Of a stretch of 64,000 nucleotides of DNA, positions 1 to 8,401 are shown piece after piece. This stretch comes from an uncultured Oscillospiraceae bacterium (lineage in GTDB: Bacteria; Bacillota; Clostridia; Oscillospirales; Ruminococcaceae): assembly GCA_934464775.1 (NCBI GenBank), contig CAKSKG010000005.1, forward strand, positions 70,348-134,347, read 5' to 3'. The notes below the pieces were generated by a model. That model ran no database searches, was not told the DNA's origin, and saw only the letters and a program-made list of their open reading frames with translations. Made by a program: the position numbers and the translations under genes. The first letter of the stretch is position 1. Each line of letters begins with the position of its first letter.

Positions 1-3000
1 GAGATTTCTTCCGCTCCGACCTGAAGCTTTCAAGCAAGACCTCCGCCGCAAAAAATATGTTCCCCGAGGGCACGTCTCCCGAGGATATACGCCGCTTTCT
101 CGAAGCTGCGGAGCAGCTGGGACGCTGCTTTGAGCGATTTTCATCACTAAGTCCCTGCACAGCGGAGGAGCTGAAAAACGATTACCGCAGCCATTACCGC
201 AGGCTGAACATCACAGCCGATTTCATCAAAGCCGTAAACACACGATGCAGCGAAATGAAGCAGGAGAAAAACGTGCTGTCCTTTGAGGACGGCGAACAGC
301 TGGCTCTCCGTCTGCTGGGACGGACTGACGAAAACGGAAACATCGTCAAAACTCCTGCCGCACAGGCACTTTCGGAGGAATACAAGTTCATCATGATAGA
401 TGAATTTCAGGATTCCAACGATCTCCAGGATATAATTTTCCGCCTGCTTTCCCCCTGCGGCACAAGCACCGATGTGGGACGGAATATGTTCGTGGTAGGC
501 GATATCAAGCAGTCTATCTATAACTTCCGACTGGCAAACCCCATGCTTTTCAGAAATTATCTTGTAGGCTCGGAGGAATACACAGGCTCCGAAAAGGACA
601 GCTCCAAGCCTGCAAATGTTCTGCTGAACATGAACTTCCGAAGCAGCCGAAAGGTTATCGACTTTGTAAATCTCATATTCGGCAGACTTATGACCGACGG
701 CTGCGGCGGCATTGATTATGATGATTCCCAGAAGCTTATTTACAGCGGCGATGTGTGGGAAAGCCTCAACTCGGAAAAGGCTGCGGAAATAGGCAGTCTT
801 GATACGGAAATACTGCTTATCGATAAGCGCAACACGCCTTTTACGCAGGTACCGCCTGTTGAAGCTCCGAAAAAACGCGGAAGCAAGTCCGCCGATCTTC
901 CGCCGTCGCAAAGCGGCGATGCATCTGCGGACAGCTCCGATACTGATGACAGCATCACCGAAAAAGCCGCCGAAGCAAGGGTTGTTGCACTGAAAATACG
1001 CCGTCTGCTGGACGAACACCCCAAGCTTCACTGCCGTGATATCTGCATACTCTGCCCTGCGGCAAATCAGGACGCACCGTTTTTTGAAGCGGAGCTGAAC
1101 AGGCTGGGAATACGTGCCGCCGCAGAAAAGCATACCTCATATCTTGAATCCCGTGAGATCTCCACTGCGCTTAATCTGCTGCGCATGACCGACGATCCCC
1201 ACGGAAATATTGCGGCGGCAGGCTGCCTTATGTCCCCCATTTTCGGCTTCACCGCCGAGGATATGGCGGTGCTGACCATACTCAGGAAAACCGACTCGAT
1301 ATATGATATGCTGCTGCACCTTGAAGAAGCGGACAGTGACAGTATCGCCGCATATGCCGCCGATTCGGGCTGTACATCGGAAGAGATCGCCGCACTTGCG
1401 GAAAGATCAAAGCATTTTCTGTCCGCATACAGGGATATGAGAGAATGCGCAGCCGCAATGAGCATTGAAGATACTATCCGAATGATATATGACCGCACGG
1501 GACTTGTTTACATGATGTCCCTTTATCCCGACGGCGATGAGCGCCGTGCAAATCTCAATCTTCTGCCGGGATATGCCCGTGCATACGAACAGGGCGTCAC
1601 CTGCGGCACAGGCGGAATATACGGCTTTATCCGATACATCGACAAAATGCTCCCCGGCGGAAGCACCGATTTCCGTGCAGGCAGCGTTGTATCCGAATCG
1701 GACGATGCGGTTGCGATAAAGACCATTCACAAATCAAAGGGACTTGAATATCCCATAGTTTTCCTCTGCCGTGCCCATACTCATATGCAGAGCGACAAGG
1801 GAAAGCTTTTCTACACGCTCTATGACGGAGCCGCATTCACCGAGCAGGACAGCGAAAGCCTTACATCTTACCGTTCGCTCCCTGCGGATATGATCCGTCA
1901 AAGCAAGGCTGCGGAGCTTTCAAGCGAAAGGCTCCGACTCATGTATGTTGCACTGACCCGTGCAAAGCACAAGCTTTTTATAAGCGGTATGCTGAATCTT
2001 TCGGAGAAAAACGCAAAGGATATATACCGTGACACCGACAGGGCAGTATATGCAGGCGGAAAATATTCCGCATTTGAATGCGATGTGACAAACTGTCCGC
2101 CCGATGCGGGACTTGTTAAGGAGCTTTTTGAAAACAAGTCCTTTTCGGATATGTTCACGGGAGATACCCCCTCCGCGGATTCGCTGATAAAGGCAAACGG
2201 ACGAATGCTCCACTGGATCATCGCCGCACTTTATGCGGAAAAATCCGTGCCGTATTTTTCCGCCGACGGCACAGTATCTTCGGATATGCCATCACTGAAA
2301 ATTTATGCGGAGCGCACCCCCACCGACAGCGAGCTTGAAGCGCTTATTTCCGATGAGGAAAATGCATATAATAATGAAGAGCCTGCCGAAGCCGATGAAC
2401 ATGATGAAAGTACGTCCGATTTTGAAGCACGGCTGAAAAAATATCACGGCTATGAAACGGACGAAATGTTCCGAAACGATATATTAAAGCAGGATATCCC
2501 CGCAAAGCTCACCGTTACGGAAATAACCAAGCGTGCCTATGAGTCCTCCCTCGATACGGAGGAATTATCCGAACCCACTGCTCCCGAAGCGGAAAATATC
2601 ACACACAGCAGATATGATGATATCCCCGTGCTGAAAATCGCCGACGATGAAAGCACAGAAAAGCTCTCAGCCGCCGAAAAAGGCACAGCCGTTCATGCTT
2701 TCATGCAGTATGCTGACTTCCATGCCGTTGAGGAAAGCATTCTGTCGGGAGCCGACGATCCGATCGGCGATGAAGCCGCAAGGCTGGAGCTGGAGGATCT
2801 GCTGGACAAAAGAACAGCAGATTTCATCATTCACAGCAAGAAGCTGAAAAAGCGCATTGCTTCGTTCGTTGATTCGGAGCTTTGGCAGAATGTGATGAAA
2901 AATGCCGAAAAGGAAAATATCCTCCGTGAACAGCCGTTTATGGCAAAAATATCAGATATTTTCGATAAAAATGTTACGGAAACTCTTGACGAAAAACTTA

Positions 3001-3269
3001 GAACGTATTATAATGATAACTATAATGATACGTTTGTACAGGGTATCGCAGACTGCATCGTCAAAACAAAGGACGGCTTCGTTCTTATCGACTACAAGAC
3101 CAACGAGGGAAAGACCGCAGAGGAGCTTCGGGATATGTATTGTGTCCAGCTGCTGCTTTATACAAGGGTCTTTGAGCTTATATTCGGTCTGCCCATAGGC
3201 TCGGGCAGGGCTTATATATATTCTCTCGGAGTTGACGGCGGCTGCACTGTCGGGATCAATAATACCTGA
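1..3269 (+). CDS. addA: ATP-dependent helicase/nuclease subunit A (AddA), 5' end cut by window
   Basis: Helicase-nuclease subunit of the AddAB complex, which resects double-strand breaks for recombination. The frame is already open at base 3, so the start lies upstream and only about 1,089 codons are visible (family about 1,200). Numbered from the first internal Met at base 57, the UvrD-type walker B box DEFQD is at residues 115-119, followed by VGDIKQSIYNFR, NFRSS, TIHKSKGLEYP and MYVALTRAKHKLF (helicase motifs III to VI). A RecB-type nuclease domain closes the protein with GIADC and LIDYKTNEG near residue 1010. The Walker A motif is outside the window. Identity rests on this combined helicase plus nuclease layout. 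addB would be expected upstream. Confidence 0.95.
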   Translation, partial: DFFRSDLKLSSKTSAAKNMFPEGTSPEDIRRFLEAAEQLGRCFERFSSLSPCTAEELKNDYRSHYRRLNITADFIKAVNTRCSEMKQEKNVLSFEDGEQLALRLLGRTDENGNIVKTPAAQALSEEYKFIMIDEFQDSNDLQDIIFRLLSPCGTSTDVGRNMFVVGDIKQSIYNFRLANPMLFRNYLVGSEEYTGSEKDSSKPANVLLNMNFRSSRKVIDFVNLIFGRLMTDGCGGIDYDDSQKLIYSGDVWESLNSEKAAEIGSLDTEILLIDKRNTPFTQVPPVEAPKKRGSKSADLPPSQSGDASADSSDTDDSITEKAAEARVVALKIRRLLDEHPKLHCRDICILCPAANQDAPFFEAELNRLGIRAAAEKHTSYLESREISTALNLLRMTDDPHGNIAAAGCLMSPIFGFTAEDMAVLTILRKTDSIYDMLLHLEEADSDSIAAYAADSGCTSEEIAALAERSKHFLSAYRDMRECAAAMSIEDTIRMIYDRTGLVYMMSLYPDGDERRANLNLLPGYARAYEQGVTCGTGGIYGFIRYIDKMLPGGSTDFRAGSVVSESDDAVAIKTIHKSKGLEYPIVFLCRAHTHMQSDKGKLFYTLYDGAAFTEQDSESLTSYRSLPADMIRQSKAAELSSERLRLMYVALTRAKHKLFISGMLNLSEKNAKDIYRDTDRAVYAGGKYSAFECDVTNCPPDAGLVKELFENKSFSDMFTGDTPSADSLIKANGRMLHWIIAALYAEKSVPYFSADGTVSSDMPSLKIYAERTPTDSELEALISDEENAYNNEEPAEADEHDESTSDFEARLKKYHGYETDEMFRNDILKQDIPAKLTVTEITKRAYESSLDTEELSEPTAPEAENITHSRYDDIPVLKIADDESTEKLSAAEKGTAVHAFMQYADFHAVEESILSGADDPIGDEAARLELEDLLDKRTADFIIHSKKLKKRIASFVDSELWQNVMKNAEKENILREQPFMAKISDIFDKNVTETLDEKLRTYYNDNYNDTFVQGIADCIVKTKDGFVLIDYKTNEGKTAEELRDMYCVQLLLYTRVFELIFGLPIGSGRAYIYSLGVDGGCTVGINNT

Positions 3270-3287
3270 AAGGAATGGTAAATCTAT

Positions 3288-3716
3288 ATGTCACAGTATC
3301 GTTCGGGAGCATCACCTCAGCCCCAGCCCCGCAGAGGCGGCATTTCAGGGGGCGCATATCTTCTTTCGGCACTTATCCTCGGCATCTGCATACTCATTGC
3401 GGGTCTGAACATCAGCGGTTCCGTCAAAAAGCTTAATGAAACGATCAGCACCACCGAGTTCGGAACCAACGTTTCGTCCCCCTCGGATCTTACGGTAAAT
3501 ACCGTTACACAGAAGAAATATCTTACCCAGAGCGAGGCTGCGGCTTATCTCAATATCAGCGAAAGCGATATCTCCGATGCTATCTCTCAGGGAAAGATCT
3601 CCGAATATATCATCACATCAACGGGCTATTCTATCTCGATAACCGCTCTTGACGATTATTTTGAGCAGGAGGCTTATCAGATACAGATAAAAAATAATTC
3701 TTCATCGGAAGAATAA
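3288..3716 (+). CDS. Membrane-anchored helix-turn-helix (excisionase-like) protein
   Basis: A 142-residue protein of unknown role. The first 20 residues are Pro/Arg/Gly-rich and cytoplasmic in character. One membrane segment follows at about residues 22-42. The C-terminal half (about 78-130) carries YLTQSEAAAYLNIS and reads like a MerR/excisionase-type helix-turn-helix (HTH_17). Because the segment ahead of the HTH has few positive charges, which side of the membrane the HTH faces cannot be settled here. The start has a GAAAGGA site 9 bp upstream and the gene begins 18 bp after addA, so it is probably cotranscribed. A DNA-binding role is inferred from the fold only. Confidence 0.75.
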   Translation: MSQYRSGASPQPQPRRGGISGGAYLLSALILGICILIAGLNISGSVKKLNETISTTEFGTNVSSPSDLTVNTVTQKKYLTQSEAAAYLNISESDISDAISQGKISEYIITSTGYSISITALDDYFEQEAYQIQIKNNSSSEE

Positions 3717-3758
3717 TTGTACAAAATGCATAAAGTTGTGTGTAAATGAAAAATCCCC

Positions 3759-3787
3759 TTGACAAATCGGGGGAAATGGGATATAAT
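3759..3787 (+). promoter_or_regulatory. Sigma-A promoter of infC-rpmI-rplT
   Basis: TTGACA at 3759-3764 and TATAAT at 3782-3787 are separated by exactly 17 bp, a perfect consensus promoter. It starts a leader of roughly 195 nt ahead of infC. Confidence 0.9.
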
Positions 3788-3793
3788 ATTTGA

Positions 3794-3990
3794 TGCTGGC
3801 ATTAAGTGTGTCGGTATTATAAGTAAAACAAAGCAGAGCTGATTGTTCTCACCGTACCGCAGAAGTGTTTACGGTCAATACTTAACAATGTATATCCCGC
3901 ACAATGTGCATAAAGATATTGATTTGTTTACGTATCGGCAAGGCTTTCTGCTTTGCCGATTTTTATTATGTGAATTTGGGGGTGCTCGCC
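3794..3990 (+). promoter_or_regulatory. Long 5' leader of the infC operon, L20-leader type
   Basis: About 195 nt lie between the predicted transcription start and infC, with no credible ORF. It ends in an intrinsic terminator hairpin (3934-3967) just before the infC ribosome-binding site. In Bacillus the equivalent leader binds ribosomal protein L20 and attenuates transcription. The same arrangement here, with rplT as last gene, suggests autoregulation by L20, but the RNA was not matched to a covariance model. Confidence 0.6.
3934..3967 (+). terminator. Attenuator hairpin in infC leader
   Basis: ATCGGCAAGGC pairs with GCTTTGCCGAT (11 bp with one G-U) around a TTTCT loop and is followed by TTTTATT. 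It lies upstream of the operon, so it must be read through or antiterminated for infC to be expressed. Confidence 0.75.
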
Positions 3991-4518
3991 ATAGCAAACA
4001 AGGATAGCAAGGAGCTGCAGATCAATGAGGAGATCCGTGATAAGGAGATCCGTGTAATCGGAGCTGACGGCGCTCAGCTGGGACTTATGTCCGCAAGAGA
4101 CGCTCAGAAGCTGGCAGCGGAAAAGGATCTTGACTTAGTCAAAATCGCACCGCAGGCTGTTCCGCCTGTATGTAAGATAATGGACTACGGCAAGTATTGC
4201 TTTGAACAGGCCAAGCGTGAAAAGGAAGCCAGAAAGAATCAGAAGGTAGTCGATATCAAGGAGATCAGAATGTTCTCCCAGATAGATACACACGATTTTG
4301 ATACAAAGGTATCTCAGGCAGTTAAGTTCCTTAACGGCGGAGATAAGATAAAGGTTTCCGTAAGATTCCGCAAGCGTGCCATTGCGCATCCCGAGCTGGG
4401 CGAAGAGCTTCTTGAAAAATTCAAGCTGGCTTGCGGCGACGCAGGTACAGTTGAAAAGCCGCCTAAAATGGAGGGACGTGCATACGTGATGTTCATCTCG
4501 CCTAAGGCTGGCAAATAA
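3991..4518 (+). CDS. infC: Translation initiation factor IF-3, probable AUA start
   Basis: IF-3 binds the 30S subunit, blocks early 50S joining and checks initiator tRNA and start codon. The conserved protein begins at the codons for IANKDSKELQINEEIR and ends FISPKAGK; core signatures include PPVCKIMDYGKY and KVSVRFRKRAI. No ATG lies near the family's N-terminus. ATA at 3991 has GGGGGTG 6 nt upstream and aligns with the AUU start of Bacillus infC, giving 175 residues. GTG at 3982 is the alternative but would overlap the ribosome-binding site. An in-frame ATG at 3904 lies upstream of the attenuator hairpin and is not a credible start. Rare AUU/AUA/AUC starts allow IF-3 to limit its own synthesis. 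Confidence 0.9.
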   Translation: MANKDSKELQINEEIRDKEIRVIGADGAQLGLMSARDAQKLAAEKDLDLVKIAPQAVPPVCKIMDYGKYCFEQAKREKEARKNQKVVDIKEIRMFSQIDTHDFDTKVSQAVKFLNGGDKIKVSVRFRKRAIAHPELGEELLEKFKLACGDAGTVEKPPKMEGRAYVMFISPKAGK

Positions 4519-4554
4519 TTATCACGTGTTTTAAAAACCAAAGGAGGATATATC

Positions 4555-4755
4555 ATGCCAAAGCAGAAGTCACATTCAGGCGCAAAGAAGCGCTTTAAGC
4601 TCACAAAGTCCGGTCTTGTTAAGTATCAGAAGACAAACAAGAGACACAGACTTACTCAGAAGGATCACAAGCGCAAGAGAATTGCAAGAAACATGGGTAT
4701 TTGCGGCAGCGCAAACGCACCCACAATCAAGCAGCTGCTCCCTTACAAGAAGTAA
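4555..4755 (+). CDS. rpmI: 50S ribosomal protein L35
   Basis: Ribosomal large-subunit protein of 66 residues, the normal family length. It begins MPKQKSHSGAKKRFKLT and is very basic, with the conserved KSHSGAKKR and GICGSAN-type C-terminal segment. A strong AAAGGAGG site precedes the ATG. It sits between infC and rplT, as in most Firmicutes. Confidence 0.97.
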   Translation: MPKQKSHSGAKKRFKLTKSGLVKYQKTNKRHRLTQKDHKRKRIARNMGICGSANAPTIKQLLPYKK

Positions 4756-4812
4756 TACAGAGCCTGTTTGCACAAACGAAGAAATTACTTATTTTAACGG
4801 AGGTATAAAACT

Positions 4813-5166
4813 ATGGCTCGTATTAAGGGAGCAATGGCTACTCGCAAGAGAAGAAACAAGACTTTAAAGCTCGCAAAGGGCTACTGGGGCGCAAAGAGCA
4901 AGCACTTCAAGATGGCTAAGGAAGCCGTAATGAAGTCCGGCAACTACGCTTATATCGGCAGACGTCTCAAGAAGCGTGATTTCAGAAGACTCTGGATCAC
5001 AAGAATTTCCGCTGCCTGCAAGATGAACGGAATGAACTATTCTTCCTTCATGAACGGCCTTAAGAAGGCAGGCATCACTCTCAACAGAAAGATGCTCTCC
5101 GAGATCGCAATCAGCGACGCAGCAGGATTCACAGCTCTTACCGAAAAGGCAAAGGCTGCTCTTTAA
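4813..5166 (+). CDS. rplT: 50S ribosomal protein L20
   Basis: Early-assembly 23S rRNA-binding protein of 117 residues, standard length. It begins MARIKGAMATRKRRNK and contains the conserved GYWGAKSKHF and RLWITRISAACK segments. The ribosome-binding site is ACGGAGGT. It is the last gene of the infC operon and the probable feedback regulator of the operon leader. A terminator follows 20 bp downstream. Confidence 0.97.
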   Translation: MARIKGAMATRKRRNKTLKLAKGYWGAKSKHFKMAKEAVMKSGNYAYIGRRLKKRDFRRLWITRISAACKMNGMNYSSFMNGLKKAGITLNRKMLSEIAISDAAGFTALTEKAKAAL

Positions 5167-5186
5167 TCCAAACAAATTTTTGCGTT

Positions 5187-5222
5187 AAAAAGTCAGAAGT
5201 ATTAGCTTACTTCTGACTTTTG
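5187..5222 (+). terminator. Terminator of infC-rpmI-rplT
   Basis: AAAAAGTCAGAAGTA and TACTTCTGACTTTTT form a long stem around a short loop, with the T-run on the 3' side. It ends 20 bp before the next start codon. Confidence 0.85.
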
Positions 5223-5242
5223 TTGTAAAGGAAACAATTGCC

Positions 5243-6028
5243 ATGACTGTTATTACATCAAAGACAAATGAAACTGTCAAGCTCTACCGCAGGCTTTCCT
5301 CTTCCCGAAAGGCAAGGGCGGAGCGGCGTTTATTTCCGATGGAGGGCGTAAGGCTGATAACCGATGCGGCGGAAGAGGCTGCAAGATTTCACTGTATACT
5401 TGCTTCGGAAAGCTGCATGGAAAAATACGGTGAAGCCCTGAAGCCTCTTGCACAGCGGGAAAAGCATTTTTACGTCATATCCGACGACACGGCAGCATAT
5501 ATATCCGAGACTGACGGAACTCAGGGGCTTTTTGCAATATGCGAAATGCCGCAGGACAAGTCCCCTGCCGATATTGTGAAAAGCGGCGGCAGATATGTTG
5601 TCCTCAGCCATGTTCAGGACCCGGGCAATATGGGAACCATAATCCGCACCGCCGACGCCATAGGCATTGACGGCATAATATGCAGCGGCTGCTGTGATAT
5701 CTATAATCCGAAAACCGTCCGCTCCACAATGGGAAGCCTTATGCGGACGAATATTTCCGTCTGCTCCGAGGACGATGCTTTCACAGCACTTCACGAAGCG
5801 AAAATACTTACCTGTGCCGCAGTTGTGGACAGCAGCGCAGTATCTCTCACCGAATGCGACTTTTCAAAGGGCGCAGCAGTCTTTATCGGAAACGAGGGCA
5901 ACGGCCTTTCACCCGAGACTGCCGACAGGTGCGATATAAAAATGACTATCCGTATGCACGGCAGAGCAAATTCCCTTAATGCCGCAATGGCGGCGGGGAT
6001 TATTATGTGGGAGATCGGGAAAAGATAA
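5243..6028 (+). CDS. SpoU/TrmH-family RNA 2'-O-ribose methyltransferase
   Basis: AdoMet-dependent 2'-O-methyltransferase with the deep-knotted SPOUT fold. The 261 residues begin with a substrate-binding domain (VKLYRRLSSSRKARAERR, LFPMEGVRL). The catalytic domain starts near residue 115 with SHVQDPGNMGTIIRTADA, then NPKTVRSTMGSLMR, FIGNEGNGL and RMHGRANSLNAAMAAGI, the three SpoU motifs. The family includes 23S rRNA and tRNA enzymes, and the target nucleotide cannot be assigned from sequence. The gene stands between the rplT terminator and a 172-bp repeat that begins 6 bp after its stop codon. Confidence 0.9.
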   Translation: MTVITSKTNETVKLYRRLSSSRKARAERRLFPMEGVRLITDAAEEAARFHCILASESCMEKYGEALKPLAQREKHFYVISDDTAAYISETDGTQGLFAICEMPQDKSPADIVKSGGRYVVLSHVQDPGNMGTIIRTADAIGIDGIICSGCCDIYNPKTVRSTMGSLMRTNISVCSEDDAFTALHEAKILTCAAVVDSSAVSLTECDFSKGAAVFIGNEGNGLSPETADRCDIKMTIRMHGRANSLNAAMAAGIIMWEIGKR

Positions 6029-6034
6029 TTATAA

Positions 6035-6206
6035 GGTCGCCTCTAAAAACCATAGTGCCTCAGATGCGCAGTCAGATTTTTCGTCAGATTGTATAGAAAT
6101 TTCGCAGGCATACTGCCGTATGTCAAGAAATTTATGTGCAAGATGACGGAAAATCTGCAAGCAGATGAGGTACTAAGGCTTTAGCCGGTGGTTTTTAGAG
6201 GTGACC
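6035..6206 (+). repeat. 172-bp palindromic MITE-like element, copy A
   Basis: Begins GGTCGCCTCTAAAAACCA and ends TGGTTTTTAGAGGTGACC, an imperfect terminal inverted repeat. The two halves pair along almost the full length around CATACTGCCGTATG. ATAA stands on both sides (6031-6034, 6207-6210) as a 4-bp target duplication. It lies 2 bp plus the duplication beyond the methyltransferase stop codon. By eye it is identical to copies C and D. Confidence 0.92.
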
Positions 6207-6316
6207 ATAATATACTTTTTTCCGAATGCCGCTTCTAACCTGCATCTGCATACTATATATATTTACCATATTTACGTTGATAGGGTATACTGACCCTGAA
6301 AGGAATGATAGCCGCA

Positions 6317-8395
6317 ATGTCAAAGCTTGTTATACTGGAGTCCCCCGGAAAGGTCAAGACCGTTCAGAAATATCTTGGCAGCGATTACAAGGTCATGGCT
6401 TCCATGGGACACATCAGAGATCTTCCCAAATCAAAGCTGGGCGTTGACGTTGACAACAACTTCCAGCCCGTCTATCAGGAAATGAAGGGCAAGGAAGATC
6501 TTATAAAAAATTTAAAGGAAGAAGCCGAAAAGGCAGACGCCGTTTATCTCGCAACCGACCCTGACCGTGAGGGAGAAGCTATCTCATGGCATCTTGCGCA
6601 CATACTCGGTCTGCCCGTTGACGCAAAGGACAGAGTGACCTTCAACGAGATCACCCAGAGCTGCGTCCAGAACGGCATAAAATCCCCCAGAGCAATAGAC
6701 CTTGATCTTGTAAACGCACAGCAGGCAAGACGTATCCTTGACCGTATCGTGGGCTACAAGCTCTCTCCGTTCCTGTGGAAAAAGGTCAGAAGAAATCTTT
6801 CTGCGGGAAGAGTTCAGTCCGTTGCGGTAAGAATGATCGTTGACCGTGAAAGACAGATCCAGAACTTCAAGCCCGAGGAATACTGGTCTATCGAAGCAAA
6901 AATGACCGCTCCCTCTTCAAAGAAGCAGTTTGATGCGATCTTTTCGGGTGCGGACGGCGAAAAGACCGAGCTGCATTCCGAGGCTGAAACAAACGCTGTC
7001 CTCAAAAGGCTTGACGGTGCGGAATACAAGGTAACGGAAGTGAAAAAATCCGTAAGAAGAAAATCCCCTGCCGCTCCGTTCACGACCTCTACGATGCAGC
7101 AGGAGGCTTCCAAGAATCTGGGCTTCCCCACCGCAAAGACAATGAAGACCGCACAGACTCTTTATGAGGGCGTCGATATCGAGGGTATGGGCGCTGTGGG
7201 TCTTATCACATACATGAGAACAGACAGCCTCCGCATCTCCGATGAAGCACGTGCTGCGGCATATAAATACATCGGCGATACCTACGGCAAGAACTATATC
7301 CCTCCCACACCAAAGATATACAAGTCCAAGGCTAACGCTCAGGACGCCCACGAGGCTATCCGTCCCTCTACTCCCGAGCTTACTCCCGAAAGGCTGAAAA
7401 GCAGCCTTACCACAGAGCAGTATAAGCTCTATAAGCTGATCTGGGAAAGATTTATCGCAAGCCAGATGGCAAATGCCCTGCTGGATACGGTTTCGGTAGA
7501 CATCGACGCCGCAGGCTGCAATTTCAAGGCAACGGGATTTTCCGTCAAGTTCGACGGCTTCACGGTGCTTTATGAAGAAACAAAGGACGATGAGGAAAAC
7601 AAGGTGCTCCCCAACATCGAAAAGGGAGATATCCTCAAACTGAAAAATATCGAGGGCAAGCAGCACTTCACACAGCCTCCCGCAAGATACACCGAGGCTT
7701 CGTTCATCAAGGCTCTTGAAGAAAACGGCATCGGCAGACCCTCCACCTATGCCCCCACTATCTCAACTATCGTGAACAAGCTTTATGTTGAGCGTGACGG
7801 CAAGCAGCTGAAACCCACTGCACTGGGCGAGGTCACAACAGATCTTATGAAAAACTGCTTCAAGAATATCGTTGACACAAAGTTCACGGCAGGAATGGAA
7901 TCCCAGCTGGATAAGGTGGAAACGGGAAGCATCAACTGGGTAGATATGCTGAAAGACTTCTACTCCGATTTTGACGCAACGCTGAAAAAGGCAGAGGTCA
8001 CAATGGAGGGCAAGCGTGTCAAGGTCCCCGACGAGGAAACAGACGAGGTATGTGAGATCTGCGGCAAGCCTATGGTAATAAAGATAGGCCGCTTCGGAAA
8101 ATTCCTTGCCTGCTCGGGCTTCCCCGACTGCACAAATACAAAGAAGATCGTCAAGCCCACAGGCGGCATATGCCCCAAGTGCGGCGGAAAAATACTCCAG
8201 AAAAAGTCCAAAAAGGGCAAGAAGTATTACGGCTGCGAGCATAATCCCACCTGCGATTTCATGACATGGGATACTCCCGTATCGGACAAATGCCCCAAGT
8301 GCAACGACGGCACAACTCTCTACAAAAAGGGCGGCAAGCTTTTCTGCACAAAGGAAGGCTGCGGCTATGAGGTTGCTGTCAAGAAGGAAAAGTAA
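6317..8395 (+). CDS. topA: DNA topoisomerase I
   Basis: Type IA topoisomerase that relaxes negative supercoils. It has an N-terminal Toprim domain (LVILESPGKVKTVQKYLG, ATDPDREGEAISWHL) and the active-site tyrosine in ITYMRTDSLR near residue 299. Three C-terminal zinc ribbons follow (CEICG...CSGFPDC, CPKCGG...CEHNPTC, CPKCND...CTKEGC). At 692 residues it has normal length. ATG 6317 is preferred to ATG 6305, which would directly abut the GAAAGGA site. A possible promoter (TTACCA 6263, TATACT 6286, spacing 17) lies upstream. trmFO follows after 6 bp, the same pairing as in Bacillus. Confidence 0.96.
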   Translation: MSKLVILESPGKVKTVQKYLGSDYKVMASMGHIRDLPKSKLGVDVDNNFQPVYQEMKGKEDLIKNLKEEAEKADAVYLATDPDREGEAISWHLAHILGLPVDAKDRVTFNEITQSCVQNGIKSPRAIDLDLVNAQQARRILDRIVGYKLSPFLWKKVRRNLSAGRVQSVAVRMIVDRERQIQNFKPEEYWSIEAKMTAPSSKKQFDAIFSGADGEKTELHSEAETNAVLKRLDGAEYKVTEVKKSVRRKSPAAPFTTSTMQQEASKNLGFPTAKTMKTAQTLYEGVDIEGMGAVGLITYMRTDSLRISDEARAAAYKYIGDTYGKNYIPPTPKIYKSKANAQDAHEAIRPSTPELTPERLKSSLTTEQYKLYKLIWERFIASQMANALLDTVSVDIDAAGCNFKATGFSVKFDGFTVLYEETKDDEENKVLPNIEKGDILKLKNIEGKQHFTQPPARYTEASFIKALEENGIGRPSTYAPTISTIVNKLYVERDGKQLKPTALGEVTTDLMKNCFKNIVDTKFTAGMESQLDKVETGSINWVDMLKDFYSDFDATLKKAEVTMEGKRVKVPDEETDEVCEICGKPMVIKIGRFGKFLACSGFPDCTNTKKIVKPTGGICPKCGGKILQKKSKKGKKYYGCEHNPTCDFMTWDTPVSDKCPKCNDGTTLYKKGGKLFCTKEGCGYEVAVKKEK

Positions 8396-8401
8396 GCTTA
8401 T

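Noticed and set aside
6226..6447. 73-codon ORF overlapping the topA start
   Set aside because: It overlaps the topA promoter region and N-terminal coding sequence in another frame, with no ribosome-binding site or recognisable domain.
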